This document shows positions 16,336 to 24,459 of a stretch of 51,010 nucleotides of DNA, in pieces (within the stretch, counting starts at the first letter, position 1; each line of letters opens with the position of its first letter). A model generated the notes under the pieces. That model ran no database searches and had not been told where the DNA came from. It saw only the letters and a program-made list of their open reading frames with translations. A program made the position numbers and the translations under genes. This DNA is from HGM13233 sp964478515 (GTDB lineage Bacteria > Bacillota > Clostridia > Oscillospirales > Ruminococcaceae): the NCBI GenBank assembly GCA_964478515.1, contig CAYZIL010000017.1:1-51010 (forward strand), given 5' to 3'.

Positions 16336-17784
16336 ATGCAGCTGAAAGATGTTCTTGCCGGCTCCGCGGTGCTGCGCAGCGCCGCAAAAGACGAAAATAT
16401 TACATCAGTGACGGCAGACAGTCGCAAATGCGGGCCCGGCTCGCTGTTTTTTGCAGTGCGCGGCAGCAATTGCGACGCACACGCTTATGTCGACGCGGCG
16501 CTGCGCGCCGGAGCGGTGTGCGCAATTGAAAACGCGGCATTCTTTAGGGAAGGCTGCGTGCTTGTCGACGACAGCCGCCGCGCCCTGGCACTTGCGAGCG
16601 CAAATATAAACGGCGGTCCGGCGCAAAGGCTGCGCATGGTCGGCATTACCGGCACAAACGGCAAGACGACTACGGCGGCAATGCTGCGGCAGATACTTGT
16701 CAGCGCCGGGCGCCGCACCGGTCTGCTGGGCACGGTGGCGAACGACACCGGCGCTAACACCAACGCCGCCGAGCTGACGACGGCGCCGCCGCCGCTGCTG
16801 CACGCCATGCTTGCGCAGATGGTAAAAAGTAACTGCGAGTTTGCCGTGATGGAGGTTTCGTCGCACGCGCTTGAACAAAAGCGCGTCTGCGGCATAGAGT
16901 ACGAGACGGCCGTTTTTACAAACTTAGGCCGCGACCACCTTGACTACCACGGCACGCTTGAAAATTATTTCGCCGCCAAGCAGCAGTTGTTTCGCCAGTG
17001 CCGCCACGGCGTAATAAATGCAGACGACCCGCACGCCCGGGAATTGCTGGCGATGGGCGGCTTTGAGCCGCTGACCTTTTCGGCGTCGGGAGCCGACGCC
17101 GACCTCACGGCGAGAGATGTTACACTGACGGACCGCGGCGCGCGCTTTTGCGCGGTGTGGCACGCCCAGCGCCGCCCGGTATGTCTGCCGTTGCCGGGGA
17201 AATTTACGCCGGCAAACGCGCTTGCCGCAATTGGCGCCGCGCTGAGTTTGGGTGTTGAGTTTGATGTCGCTTGCGCGGCTCTGTATGATATGCCGCCTGT
17301 GAGCGGGCGCATGGAGAAGGTTTGCAATACGCCGGTACGGGTGTTTATTGACTTCGCGCACACACCGGACGCGATGAGCGCCATGCTCGAGTCGGTGCGA
17401 AAGTTTACCAGCGGCAGGGTAATTGTCGTTTACGGCTGCGGCGGCGACCGCGACCGCGGCAAGCGCCCGGAAATGGCCGAAATAACTTCCCGACTCGCCG
17501 ACTTGTCGGTCATGACGGTGTGCAATCCGCGCGGCGAGAATCCCGCTTGCATTATCGCCGAAATGCTGGAGGGTTTTGCCGTGGACGGCCACAATTTTGT
17601 CGCGATTTCGTCGCGGCGCGAGGCGATAGATTACGCGCTGAACACGGCGCGGGCCGGCGACACCGTGGTGTTGGCCGGCAAGGGACACGAAAAATACATA
17701 GACGCGCGCGGCAAAAAGGAATTTTTCAGCGAGCGGCAGGTGGTTGTGGACCATTACAGCGCCGCCGGAATAGCGCTGCAATAA
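16336..17784 (+). CDS. murE: UDP-N-acetylmuramoyl-tripeptide synthetase MurE
   Basis: The ATG at 16336 follows AGAGGGG (16326-16332) and is preferred to 16279. 482 residues with the Mur ligase layout: UDP-binding N-domain (T-A-D-S-R-K), ATP loop G-T-N-G-K-T-T-T, the lysine to be carbamylated in F-A-A-K-Q, the H-T-P-D linker to the C-domain and the MurE K-G-H-E motif. The amino-acid-selecting motif, usually D-N-P-R for meso-diaminopimelate, is C-N-P-R here (Cys396). It adds the third residue to UDP-MurNAc-L-Ala-D-Glu in the cytoplasm. It stands alone, away from any mur cluster, and divergent from the peptide uptake block, suggesting a link to wall peptide reuse. Confidence 0.9.
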   Translation: MQLKDVLAGSAVLRSAAKDENITSVTADSRKCGPGSLFFAVRGSNCDAHAYVDAALRAGAVCAIENAAFFREGCVLVDDSRRALALASANINGGPAQRLRMVGITGTNGKTTTAAMLRQILVSAGRRTGLLGTVANDTGANTNAAELTTAPPPLLHAMLAQMVKSNCEFAVMEVSSHALEQKRVCGIEYETAVFTNLGRDHLDYHGTLENYFAAKQQLFRQCRHGVINADDPHARELLAMGGFEPLTFSASGADADLTARDVTLTDRGARFCAVWHAQRRPVCLPLPGKFTPANALAAIGAALSLGVEFDVACAALYDMPPVSGRMEKVCNTPVRVFIDFAHTPDAMSAMLESVRKFTSGRVIVVYGCGGDRDRGKRPEMAEITSRLADLSVMTVCNPRGENPACIIAEMLEGFAVDGHNFVAISSRREAIDYALNTARAGDTVVLAGKGHEKYIDARGKKEFFSERQVVVDHYSAAGIALQ

Positions 17785-17787
17785 TAA

Positions 17788-17821
17788 AACAGCGGCCGCC
17801 TCGCACAAGTTGACCGCTGTT
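17788..17821. terminator. Terminator between murE and the convergent permease gene
   Basis: Eight-base-pair stem (AACAGCGG with CCGCTGTT) around an 18-base loop, followed by a T-rich tract (TATTGTTGTGTTTTTT) on the plus strand. The long loop makes it moderate in strength. Confidence 0.55.
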
Positions 17822-17835
17822 ATTGTTGTGTTTTT

Positions 17836-20415
17836 TCAGACCTCAGGCGAATTTTCGCGTTCGGGTTCTTTCAAAATCGGCTTGCCGCCGGGCAAAACGA
17901 CGTTGAGCAGAAGGCCGACTATGCTCGCTATGGTAATGCCGCCCAAAGTCAGCTGCGACTCAAAAAGCGGTATGACCAGCGGCGAGACTTCAAAGCCTAT
18001 GCCGCAAGCGAGGACAGCCGCGGCTATTGTGGTTTCGCGGTTGCTGTGCAGGTCAACTCCGTTGCTGACGCAGCGCAAGCCGGCTATGCAGACCTCTGAG
18101 CCGAGCACCAGTCCCAGCCCGCCGACGAGCGCCAGCGGCACGGTGCCGATTGCGACCGAAATTTTGCCGAGGAACGAGAGCGCTATGCAGATGGCGGCGG
18201 CGATAATGGACACGACCGGGTCGAAAACTCCGCTGCTCGCCACAAGACTGACATTGGCGGCGTTGGTAGTCTGAGCGGGGCCGCCGATAAGGGCCGAAAG
18301 GGCTATGCCAATGCCGTTGCCCATCATAGTGCGGGCAATGCCCGGGTCGTCAAGATAATCGCGCTTGGCAATAGTTGACGCGGTGGCCATGTCGGCCAGG
18401 TGCGGGAATACCGCAAAGACGGCGACAATAACGGCGACGACGATGGCGTTGACCTCAAATTTCGGCAGGAAGAAGTTCGGAATGTCGAACAGGCTCGCGC
18501 GCAGAACCTTGCGAAAACGCACGGCGCCGATAATCAGCGAAAATGCGTAGCCGCCCACCAGCGCAATGCTCAGCGAAAGCAGTTTGCGGTAGCCCTTAAA
18601 GAACAAATTGCACACCAGCATTAGGGCAATACTGAAAATAGCTATCAGCCAGTTTTCCGAAGCGCGCGCTATTGCCGTGGGGAAAAGCGAGGCGCCTACG
18701 ACGATTATCAGCGGCCCCATTACGCACGGCGGGAAAAAGCGCATAACTTTGTTAAGGCCGAAAGCCCAGACAAAAATGGAAAGAGCAATGAACATAATGC
18801 CGCCCACAAGCAATCCGCCGGTGACGTAGGGCATAGGCGATTTGGCGACGCTCAGCCAACTGTTGCACCAGGTAACGATGGCGCTGTAAGCGCCGACGAA
18901 TATGAACGAGGTGCTGAGAAAGACCGGCACTTTGAATTTGGTGACGAACTGGAATATCAGCGTGCAGACGCCGGCACAGAACATTGCGACCGCCGGGTTG
19001 AAGCCGGTCATGACCGACGTGACGCAGACGAGACCCAGCATGGCGATAGTCTGTTGTATGCCCAGCGCAAGAGTGCGGCCGAAGCCGAGTTCGCGAGTGG
19101 CGTTGTAAATGCCGTTTTCCTCGTAAGCGCCGCGCGACACGCCGCCGGCGTACGAGCTGACGAAGCGGCCGGGAATGGACTTGACGGCACTGCCGAACTC
19201 CTGAACGGTTTGCGTGACCGCGGCCTTTTTGTCGGCGGCGGTGGCTTTGGGTGCTGTCTTGTCCTTTTTCTTAAACAGGCCGGAAAGCGCGCCCTGCATC
19301 TGTTCGGCAAATTCGGCGCTGCTTGAGGGCTGCGCAGCTGCGGCAGCCGCGTTTTCGGTTGGCGCGGCAGCGGCGGTCTTAAAGGAAAAGCTGCGACTGC
19401 CGAGTGCGGTATTGCTGGTAACCGCGTCCGGTTGGCTCGCGGTGACAGCTGGTGCAGCGGCGGTCTTTTCGCCGGCAGGGCTCGCGCTCTTGCCGAAAGC
19501 AAAAGGCTTGGCGGCGGGCTCGGCAACGGCGGGCTTGGCGGTGACAGGAGTGTCGAGCACGGCGGCGTTTTTTTCGGCCGCGTCCGCTTCGGGCTTTGCC
19601 GCGTCCGCTTCGGGCTTTGCCGCGGTCGTGTCGGCGGGCAGGGTCGCCTTTTTGGCGCCGTCGGATATGGGCTGCTGCGACTCTTTTGCCGCGGCGTTAT
19701 CTTTGTGTTTTAAAAACGAGAACAAGCCGCCTTTTTTAACGGTGTCTGAAACAGCTGCCGCGACTGGTTCGGCGGCGACAGCGGTGTCGCTTGCAGTCTC
19801 GGCCAACTTCGCGGCGGCGTCTTCTGTGTTTTGCTGCGGCTTTACTGCCGCGGCGCTGTCCTTGTGCTTATCGGACGAGAACGCACCGCTCTTTTCGCCG
19901 GCAGGCAGCACAGCAGTGGCGCCGGCGTCGGCCGGATTTTCGACTCTGTCACTTTTGACTGTTTTTGCTGCGGCGCTTTCTAAAGGCGCGTCGCTCGCCG
20001 TCGGCGCGGCGGACGTATCTTTAGCCGCGGCGGCATTGCGGCGGGAGGAAAATGAAAAACGCCCCAAAGACTTTTCTTTGACGTCTGCTTGCGGCTGAGC
20101 AATTTCCGGCTCGGTTGCCGAAACCTGTTCGGCCTGCGGCTGTTTTTTGAAGGGCGAAAAGTCTGGCTTGGGCGGGGCCGAAAAGACAGGAGCGCCGTTT
20201 TGGGCGGAATTGTTGTCGGCATTGTCCGCCGTCACTGAAACGAGCGGGAGCTCTGCCGTGCTCGAGGCCGTTTCGACAACAGCGGTGCTGTCGTTGACCG
20301 CATCCTTTTGCGGCGTCGCGGCGGCTGAGTTTTTATTGAAATAGGGGTCATCCATAAAAGCGGTTTTAATTTTATCCAGCAACTTAGCCATGCGCGTGAA
20401 ATTACCTTTCCTCAT
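17836..20415 (-). CDS. NCS2 (uracil/xanthine) permease with long disordered N-terminus
   Basis: 859 residues. About residues 430-845 form the NCS2 nucleobase:cation symporter core with 12-14 hydrophobic segments, including A-L-G-I-Q-Q-T-I-A-M and the G-G-P-A-Q-T-T-N-A-A-N region that matches the substrate-site helix of UraA/UapA proteins. The first ~400 residues are low-complexity Ala, Lys, Pro, Thr and Glu, without hydrophobic segments, and carry a recurring aromatic-basic-alanine unit (F-S-F or F-K followed by K-H-K-D then A-A-A). Normal NCS2 proteins have about 420-450 residues, so the extension is very unusual. The start may be ATG 20415 or 20391. Substrate is probably uracil or a purine; not certain. 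Confidence 0.85.
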   Translation of the reverse strand: MRKGNFTRMAKLLDKIKTAFMDDPYFNKNSAAATPQKDAVNDSTAVVETASSTAELPLVSVTADNADNNSAQNGAPVFSAPPKPDFSPFKKQPQAEQVSATEPEIAQPQADVKEKSLGRFSFSSRRNAAAAKDTSAAPTASDAPLESAAAKTVKSDRVENPADAGATAVLPAGEKSGAFSSDKHKDSAAAVKPQQNTEDAAAKLAETASDTAVAAEPVAAAVSDTVKKGGLFSFLKHKDNAAAKESQQPISDGAKKATLPADTTAAKPEADAAKPEADAAEKNAAVLDTPVTAKPAVAEPAAKPFAFGKSASPAGEKTAAAPAVTASQPDAVTSNTALGSRSFSFKTAAAAPTENAAAAAAQPSSSAEFAEQMQGALSGLFKKKDKTAPKATAADKKAAVTQTVQEFGSAVKSIPGRFVSSYAGGVSRGAYEENGIYNATRELGFGRTLALGIQQTIAMLGLVCVTSVMTGFNPAVAMFCAGVCTLIFQFVTKFKVPVFLSTSFIFVGAYSAIVTWCNSWLSVAKSPMPYVTGGLLVGGIMFIALSIFVWAFGLNKVMRFFPPCVMGPLIIVVGASLFPTAIARASENWLIAIFSIALMLVCNLFFKGYRKLLSLSIALVGGYAFSLIIGAVRFRKVLRASLFDIPNFFLPKFEVNAIVVAVIVAVFAVFPHLADMATASTIAKRDYLDDPGIARTMMGNGIGIALSALIGGPAQTTNAANVSLVASSGVFDPVVSIIAAAICIALSFLGKISVAIGTVPLALVGGLGLVLGSEVCIAGLRCVSNGVDLHSNRETTIAAAVLACGIGFEVSPLVIPLFESQLTLGGITIASIVGLLLNVVLPGGKPILKEPERENSPEV

Positions 20416-20435
20416 ATCTACCTAGAGTAAACATT

Positions 20436-20464
20436 ATTATACCTATTATTAAATAATTTTACAA
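20436..20464 (-). promoter_or_regulatory. Promoter for the NCS2 permease
   Basis: TATAAT (20436-20441) with TTGTAA (20459-20464) 17 bases upstream on the minus strand. Confidence 0.6.
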
Positions 20465-20598
20465 CTGTTAACAATTTTATATGCACTTTTTTATGGGGCG
20501 GTTAGCGGCCGCAATATCCGAGCGCCAGCTTTCGCGAGTAAATGCTGCGAGCAAAAAACAGGCGGAAAAGCGGAAAATGACAGCAATGGCCACGATAA

Positions 20599-20625
20599 TT
20601 AGCACTCTACCAGAGAGAGTGCTAA
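20599..20625. promoter_or_regulatory. CIRCE operator (HrcA binding site)
   Basis: Perfect consensus: TTAGCACTC, nine bases, GAGTGCTAA. HrcA binds this inverted repeat and represses heat-shock genes. It lies 110 bases before the hsp20 start and 160 bases before the divergent permease start, so hsp20 is the likely target. Confidence 0.95.
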
Positions 20626-20653
20626 CAATTTACATTTTGTTCACAATATGCGC

Positions 20654-20682
20654 TTAATCTCTTAACAGCACGACGTCATAAT
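20654..20682 (+). promoter_or_regulatory. Possible hsp20 promoter
   Basis: TTAATC and CATAAT 17 bases apart. It would start transcription about 40 bases before the hsp20 ATG, leaving CIRCE upstream of the -35 element. Confidence 0.4.
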
Positions 20683-20735
20683 ATAGACGTAATCAGGGAC
20701 GCCCCGGGGCGTACCTATATAAAGGAGTGATTTGT

Positions 20736-21173
20736 ATGTTCAGTTTGATTCCGTTCAGCAATGCAGATAGAGAGTGGCTCAGATTCGCAGACGATATGCA
20801 GCGCGACTTTTTCGGGGATGCGCCCGCGCGCCGCGGCAAAGATTTTTCCCGCCCCATTCGCACCGACATTAAGGATGCCGGCGACAGCTACAAGCTGGAA
20901 GCCGAGCTGCCGGGCTTCAAAAAGGAAGATATTTCGGTGGAGCTGTCCGGCGACATGCTGGTGATAAGCGCTCAGCATTCCGACAGCAAGGACGAGAAAA
21001 AGGAGAACTACATCTGCTGCGAGCGCCATTACGGCACCTACAAGCGCAGTTTTGACGTCAGCGGCGTCGACGCCGCCAAAATCAGCGGCGAATACAATGA
21101 CGGCGTTTTGGAACTGACGTTGCCGAAACTCAAAGAGACTAAGCCGGAAAGCCGCAAGATCGCGCTCAAATAA
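20736..21173 (+). CDS. Small heat shock protein, Hsp20 family
   Basis: ATG at 20736 with AAGGAG eight bases upstream. 145 residues: a short N-terminal arm, then the alpha-crystallin domain (about 40-135), including A-E-L-P-G-F-K-K-E-D-I-S and the closing G-V-L-E-L-T-L-P-K motif, and a short tail K-P-E-S-R-K-I-A-L-K that carries the I-A-L version of the conserved I-x-I/V tail. It is an ATP-independent holdase chaperone for unfolding proteins in the cytoplasm. The CIRCE element upstream indicates HrcA control, which is less usual for hsp20 than for groESL or dnaK. Confidence 0.95.
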   Translation: MFSLIPFSNADREWLRFADDMQRDFFGDAPARRGKDFSRPIRTDIKDAGDSYKLEAELPGFKKEDISVELSGDMLVISAQHSDSKDEKKENYICCERHYGTYKRSFDVSGVDAAKISGEYNDGVLELTLPKLKETKPESRKIALK

Positions 21174-21191
21174 GCTGGTTTTCAGCGAAGT

Positions 21192-21225
21192 ATCCCGCCG
21201 GACGCAAGTCCGGCGGGATTTTTCT
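21192..21225 (+). terminator. Intrinsic terminator of hsp20
   Basis: Perfect 12-base-pair stem, GCAA loop, then TTTTTCT. Confidence 0.9.
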
Positions 21226-21265
21226 GCGTGCAAGTAGCCAATCACTTCCAAAGTCCGACAGAGTC

Positions 21266-21274
21266 TGTTATAAT
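21266..21274 (+). promoter_or_regulatory. Extended -10 promoter for cardiolipin synthase
   Basis: TGT followed by TATAAT (21269-21274); a weak TTCCAA lies 17 bases upstream. Confidence 0.5.
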
Positions 21275-21300
21275 TTTACTTATATACGGGCACGCGCGGT

Positions 21301-22836
21301 ATGAGGATAACTGTGAAAAAATACATTCAAAAAATATTCAGTCGGGCCGGACTCGTAACGGTTTTGCTGCTGGCGCAAATACTGCTGCTGGTGGCTGCCG
21401 TTTCGTGCTTCAGTGAGTATGCCGGAATTTGCTATATGATGTGCGAGCTGCTCAGTTTGTCCGTGGTGGTATATATAATCGGCAACGACTCAAACCCCGG
21501 TTACAAGGTTTCCTGGATAGTATTAATTTTGCTGCTGCCGCTGTTCGGCGGCGTCTTTTACATAGTGTTCGGCAACAACAACTCGGGGCGGCGCAGCGCC
21601 CGCAAGCTCAAGCCGGTCATAGAGGAGCTGCGCGGCCGCTCGCCGGACAACAGCGCGCTAATAGAAGAGCTGCGGCGCAGTGACGCCGCCGCCGCCGTGC
21701 AAGCGCGGTACATAAACGACTTTGCCTACGCGCCGCTTTGGAGCGATACCGAGACGCAGTATTGTCCGCTGGGAGAGTTGGGCATACAGGCGCTTATTGA
21801 CGAACTGAAAAAAGCGGAGAATTTTATTTTTCTCGAATTCTTTATTATCCACCCCGGCAGCGTCTGGGACAGCGTGCATGAAATATTGCGCGAAAAAGCC
21901 GCCGCCGGCGTTGAGGTAAGACTGATGTACGACGATTTCGGCTGCATTCTTTCGCTGCCGGAAAACTACCCTCAACTGCTGGAAAAAGAGGGAATAAACT
22001 GCTGCGTTTTCAACAAGGTAAGGCCGGTGCTGGACATTAAGCTCAACAACCGCGACCACCGCAAAATCTGTGTGGTTGACGGTAAGCTCGGGGTCAGCGG
22101 CGGCATAAACCTCGCCGACGAATACGCCAACCGCAAGACCCTTTTCGGGCATTGGAAAGACTCGGCCATACTGCTGCGCGGCAGCGCCGTGTTCAATATG
22201 ACGCTGATGTTCCTGACAATGTGGCAGGCCAGTACCGGCGTCAAGGAAAACTGCGAGCGCTATTTGGTGTACGAGCCGCGGCCCGCGCGCGGTTATGTGC
22301 AGCCCTACGGCGACTACCCGCAGGACGACGAACCGGTCGGCGAGACGGTCTATCTCAATATTATCAACCGCGCCACCAGTTATGTTCACATAATGACGCC
22401 CTATTTTATTATTGACAACGAGATGCTAACGTCGCTTATTGACGCGGCCAAATCCGGCGTGGATGTGGCAGTAATACTGCCGCGTATTCCGGACAAGAAG
22501 ATAGCCTTTTTCGCGGCGCGCTCGTTTTACCACCGGCTGCTGCACGCTGGCGTAAATATTTACGAGTACACACCCGGCTTTGTGCACGCCAAAAGCATGG
22601 TCAGCGACGACTGTACGGCGGTCATAGGTACAATTAACCTCGACTACCGCAGTTTGTATTTACATTACGAGTGCGGCGTGTGGATGCACGGTACCGACAG
22701 CATTGCCGACATGGAGAGCGATTTTCAAAAGACAGCCGCGCTCAGCGACCACATTTCCTACGCGCAATACAAGTCGACGCCGATTATTAAGAAGATAATG
22801 TATCACGTCGTGCGCTTTTTTGCGCCGTTGATGTAG
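21301..22836 (+). CDS. cls: Cardiolipin synthase
   Basis: 511 residues. Two N-terminal membrane helices, then two phospholipase-D-type HKD motifs: H-R-K-I-C-V-V-D near residue 253 and H-A-K-S-M-V-S-D near 433. This is the bacterial PLD-type cardiolipin synthase that joins two phosphatidylglycerols in the membrane. The ATG at 21301 lacks a clear ribosome binding site; the GTG at 21313, preceded by GAGGA, is an equally good start. It is followed after 20 bases by the DUF1232 gene, probably the same transcript. Confidence 0.9.
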   Translation: MRITVKKYIQKIFSRAGLVTVLLLAQILLLVAAVSCFSEYAGICYMMCELLSLSVVVYIIGNDSNPGYKVSWIVLILLLPLFGGVFYIVFGNNNSGRRSARKLKPVIEELRGRSPDNSALIEELRRSDAAAAVQARYINDFAYAPLWSDTETQYCPLGELGIQALIDELKKAENFIFLEFFIIHPGSVWDSVHEILREKAAAGVEVRLMYDDFGCILSLPENYPQLLEKEGINCCVFNKVRPVLDIKLNNRDHRKICVVDGKLGVSGGINLADEYANRKTLFGHWKDSAILLRGSAVFNMTLMFLTMWQASTGVKENCERYLVYEPRPARGYVQPYGDYPQDDEPVGETVYLNIINRATSYVHIMTPYFIIDNEMLTSLIDAAKSGVDVAVILPRIPDKKIAFFAARSFYHRLLHAGVNIYEYTPGFVHAKSMVSDDCTAVIGTINLDYRSLYLHYECGVWMHGTDSIADMESDFQKTAALSDHISYAQYKSTPIIKKIMYHVVRFFAPLM

Positions 22837-22856
22837 ACACAGGGCGGCGAAAGCAG

Positions 22857-23225
22857 ATGAAAGAAAAATTGCGCGCCGGCGCGCAAAGGCTAAAACGCGA
22901 CATACCGGCGGTATTGCTGGCGCTCAAGGACCCGCGCACCCCGGCGGCGGCGAGGCTGCTCGCGGCACTAACGGCGCTCTACGCGCTGTCTCCCGTCGAC
23001 CTGATACCGGATTTCGTGCCCGTTCTGGGCTATTTGGACGACTTAATAATTTTGCCGCTGATGGTAAGCGCTGTGCTGCGGCTGCTGCCCGAGCCGGTGC
23101 TCGACGATTGCCGCCGAAAGGCGAGCGCGATGGTTTTGGAGAAAAAGTGGTACTGTGCGCTGCCCTTTGTCGCCGTGTGGCTGCTGCTGGCACTGTTAAT
23201 TCTCAAAGCCGTAATGACAAATTAA
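22857..23225 (+). CDS. DUF1232 (YkvA-like) membrane protein
   Basis: 122 residues. The DUF1232 core is clear: A-L-Y-A-L-S-P-V-D-L-I-P-D-F-V-P, then G-Y-L-D-D. One further hydrophobic segment at the C-terminus (about 97-118). The family is small, membrane-associated and of unknown function; the S-P-V-D-x-I-P-D segment forms its conserved loop. Cotranscription with cardiolipin synthase suggests a membrane-related role, which is inference. Confidence 0.85.
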   Translation: MKEKLRAGAQRLKRDIPAVLLALKDPRTPAAARLLAALTALYALSPVDLIPDFVPVLGYLDDLIILPLMVSAVLRLLPEPVLDDCRRKASAMVLEKKWYCALPFVAVWLLLALLILKAVMTN

Positions 23226-23229
23226 AAAT

Positions 23230-23258
23230 GCGCCCCTGCTGCACAGCCGCAGGGGCGC
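23230..23258. terminator. Bidirectional terminator
   Basis: Ten-base-pair GC-rich stem with a nine-base loop. T-rich on the plus side (TCGTTTGTT) and TTTTT on the minus side, serving the DUF1232 gene and the convergent SDR gene. Confidence 0.8.
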
Positions 23259-23282
23259 TCGTTTGTTGAGATTGTAAGATGC

Positions 23283-24068
23283 TTATCTCGCTTTGGACTC
23301 GGGCAAAATGCAGCCGCCGTCAATTACGACCTGAGCGCCGGTAATGAAACCGGACTCCTCGCTCGCCAGGAAGGCGACCAGGTGACCGATGTCCTCGGGC
23401 TTGCCCAAACGCTTAACCGGCAGACCCTCGGCGAGAACGTCAAGGATGCTCTGCGGGTTTTCGGGGCATTCCTGCACGGCAAACTGCTCGACCATCGGCG
23501 TTTGGATGTAGCCGGGGCAGAGCATGTTGGAGGTGATGCCGTCCTGGGCAAAACCGGCAGCCAGCGACTTGCCGAAGCCGACCAGCGCCGCTTTGGAGAC
23601 GGCGTAGGCGGTGTCGTCGCCGTCGTCAACATAGGCGCCGGTGACGGACGAAAGGGTGACTACGCGGCCGTAGTGCGCCTTTACCATGTAGGGCAGCACG
23701 CACTTGCTGACGTTCCACGGACCCTTGACGTTTATGTCAAGGTGGAAGTCGCGCATCTCGTCGCTGCACTCAAGGAAGGGCTCACATTTCATAACGCCGG
23801 CGTTGTTGACAAGAATATCAATGCGGCCGTAGTGCTCAAAAGTAGCGTCAACGGCCTTTTTGACCGCGGCCACGTCGCGAATATCGACTTTATAGCCGAT
23901 TGTCTCGCCGCCCTGTTTGTTAAGCTCGTCTACGACGGAGTCGAGCTTGTCGGAGAAGTCGAGAATGGAGATCTTTTTGCAGCCTTTGGAAAGCAAAACT
24001 TTGACGATGCCAAGGCCGTTGCCCATGGCGCCGCCGGTAACGATTGCGACTCTGTTTTCAAATCCCAT
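23283..24068 (-). CDS. Short-chain dehydrogenase/reductase
   Basis: ATG at 24068 preceded by GGAGG seven bases upstream. 261 residues of the classical SDR type: cofactor loop T-G-G-A-M-G-N-G-L-G near residue 10, N-N-A-G-V near 89, catalytic Ser in L-S-S-V-T-G near 142 and Y-x-x-x-K in Y-A-V-S-K near 158. After the first strand, the loop S-I-L-D-F-S with an acidic residue favours NAD(H) over NADP(H). The C-terminal G-F-I-T-G-A-Q-V-V-I-D-G-G is typical of FabG-like and sugar or steroid dehydrogenases. Single gene with its own strong promoter; substrate unknown. Confidence 0.88.
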   Translation of the reverse strand: MGFENRVAIVTGGAMGNGLGIVKVLLSKGCKKISILDFSDKLDSVVDELNKQGGETIGYKVDIRDVAAVKKAVDATFEHYGRIDILVNNAGVMKCEPFLECSDEMRDFHLDINVKGPWNVSKCVLPYMVKAHYGRVVTLSSVTGAYVDDGDDTAYAVSKAALVGFGKSLAAGFAQDGITSNMLCPGYIQTPMVEQFAVQECPENPQSILDVLAEGLPVKRLGKPEDIGHLVAFLASEESGFITGAQVVIDGGCILPESKAR

Positions 24069-24104
24069 TTGAAAGCCTCCGTATAAAATATCGTTCAACT
24101 ATTA

Positions 24105-24133
24105 ATTATCCGCCTATTTTTTTATCAAGTCAA
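24105..24133 (-). promoter_or_regulatory. Promoter for the SDR gene
   Basis: TTGACT (24128-24133) and GATAAT (24105-24110) separated by 17 bases on the minus strand. Confidence 0.7.
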
Positions 24134-24414
24134 CCGGTATACGGAAAATAATCATTGGTATAGTTAATGAATATTTTGACGGAATTTTGGTGAAAGAGAC
24201 AAAAGTCGCCGCTGCCGCACGGAATAGCCGCGGCGGGGCGGGAAAAAGACGGGAGCGCAGCACTGGCATTTCACGGTTTTGGGAAACATTCGCAGCGGCG
24301 CCGCTTATTTTTAGGTGCGCAGCGCCGGTCCGGCTTGCCGGACGCGGCAAAGTTATACGGAACGGTTTTTCGGACTGTTTTTTAATTTGTTGACAATACT
24401 TAAATGCGCAAAAA
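24134..24414. other. Gene-free stretch of about 280 bases
   Basis: No coding frame with a ribosome binding site on either strand. It contains a short GC hairpin near 24330-24345 and a lone TTGACA at 24390 with no matching -10 box. I see no gene in it. Confidence 0.5.
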
Positions 24415-24440
24415 AAGAGCTCCCGCGCAGCGGGAGCTCT
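24415..24440 (-). terminator. Terminator of the rplM-rpsI operon
   Basis: Perfect 11-base-pair stem with a short loop, followed on the minus strand by TTTTTTT. Confidence 0.9.
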
Positions 24441-24459
24441 TTGAACGGTTTTGCAAAAA

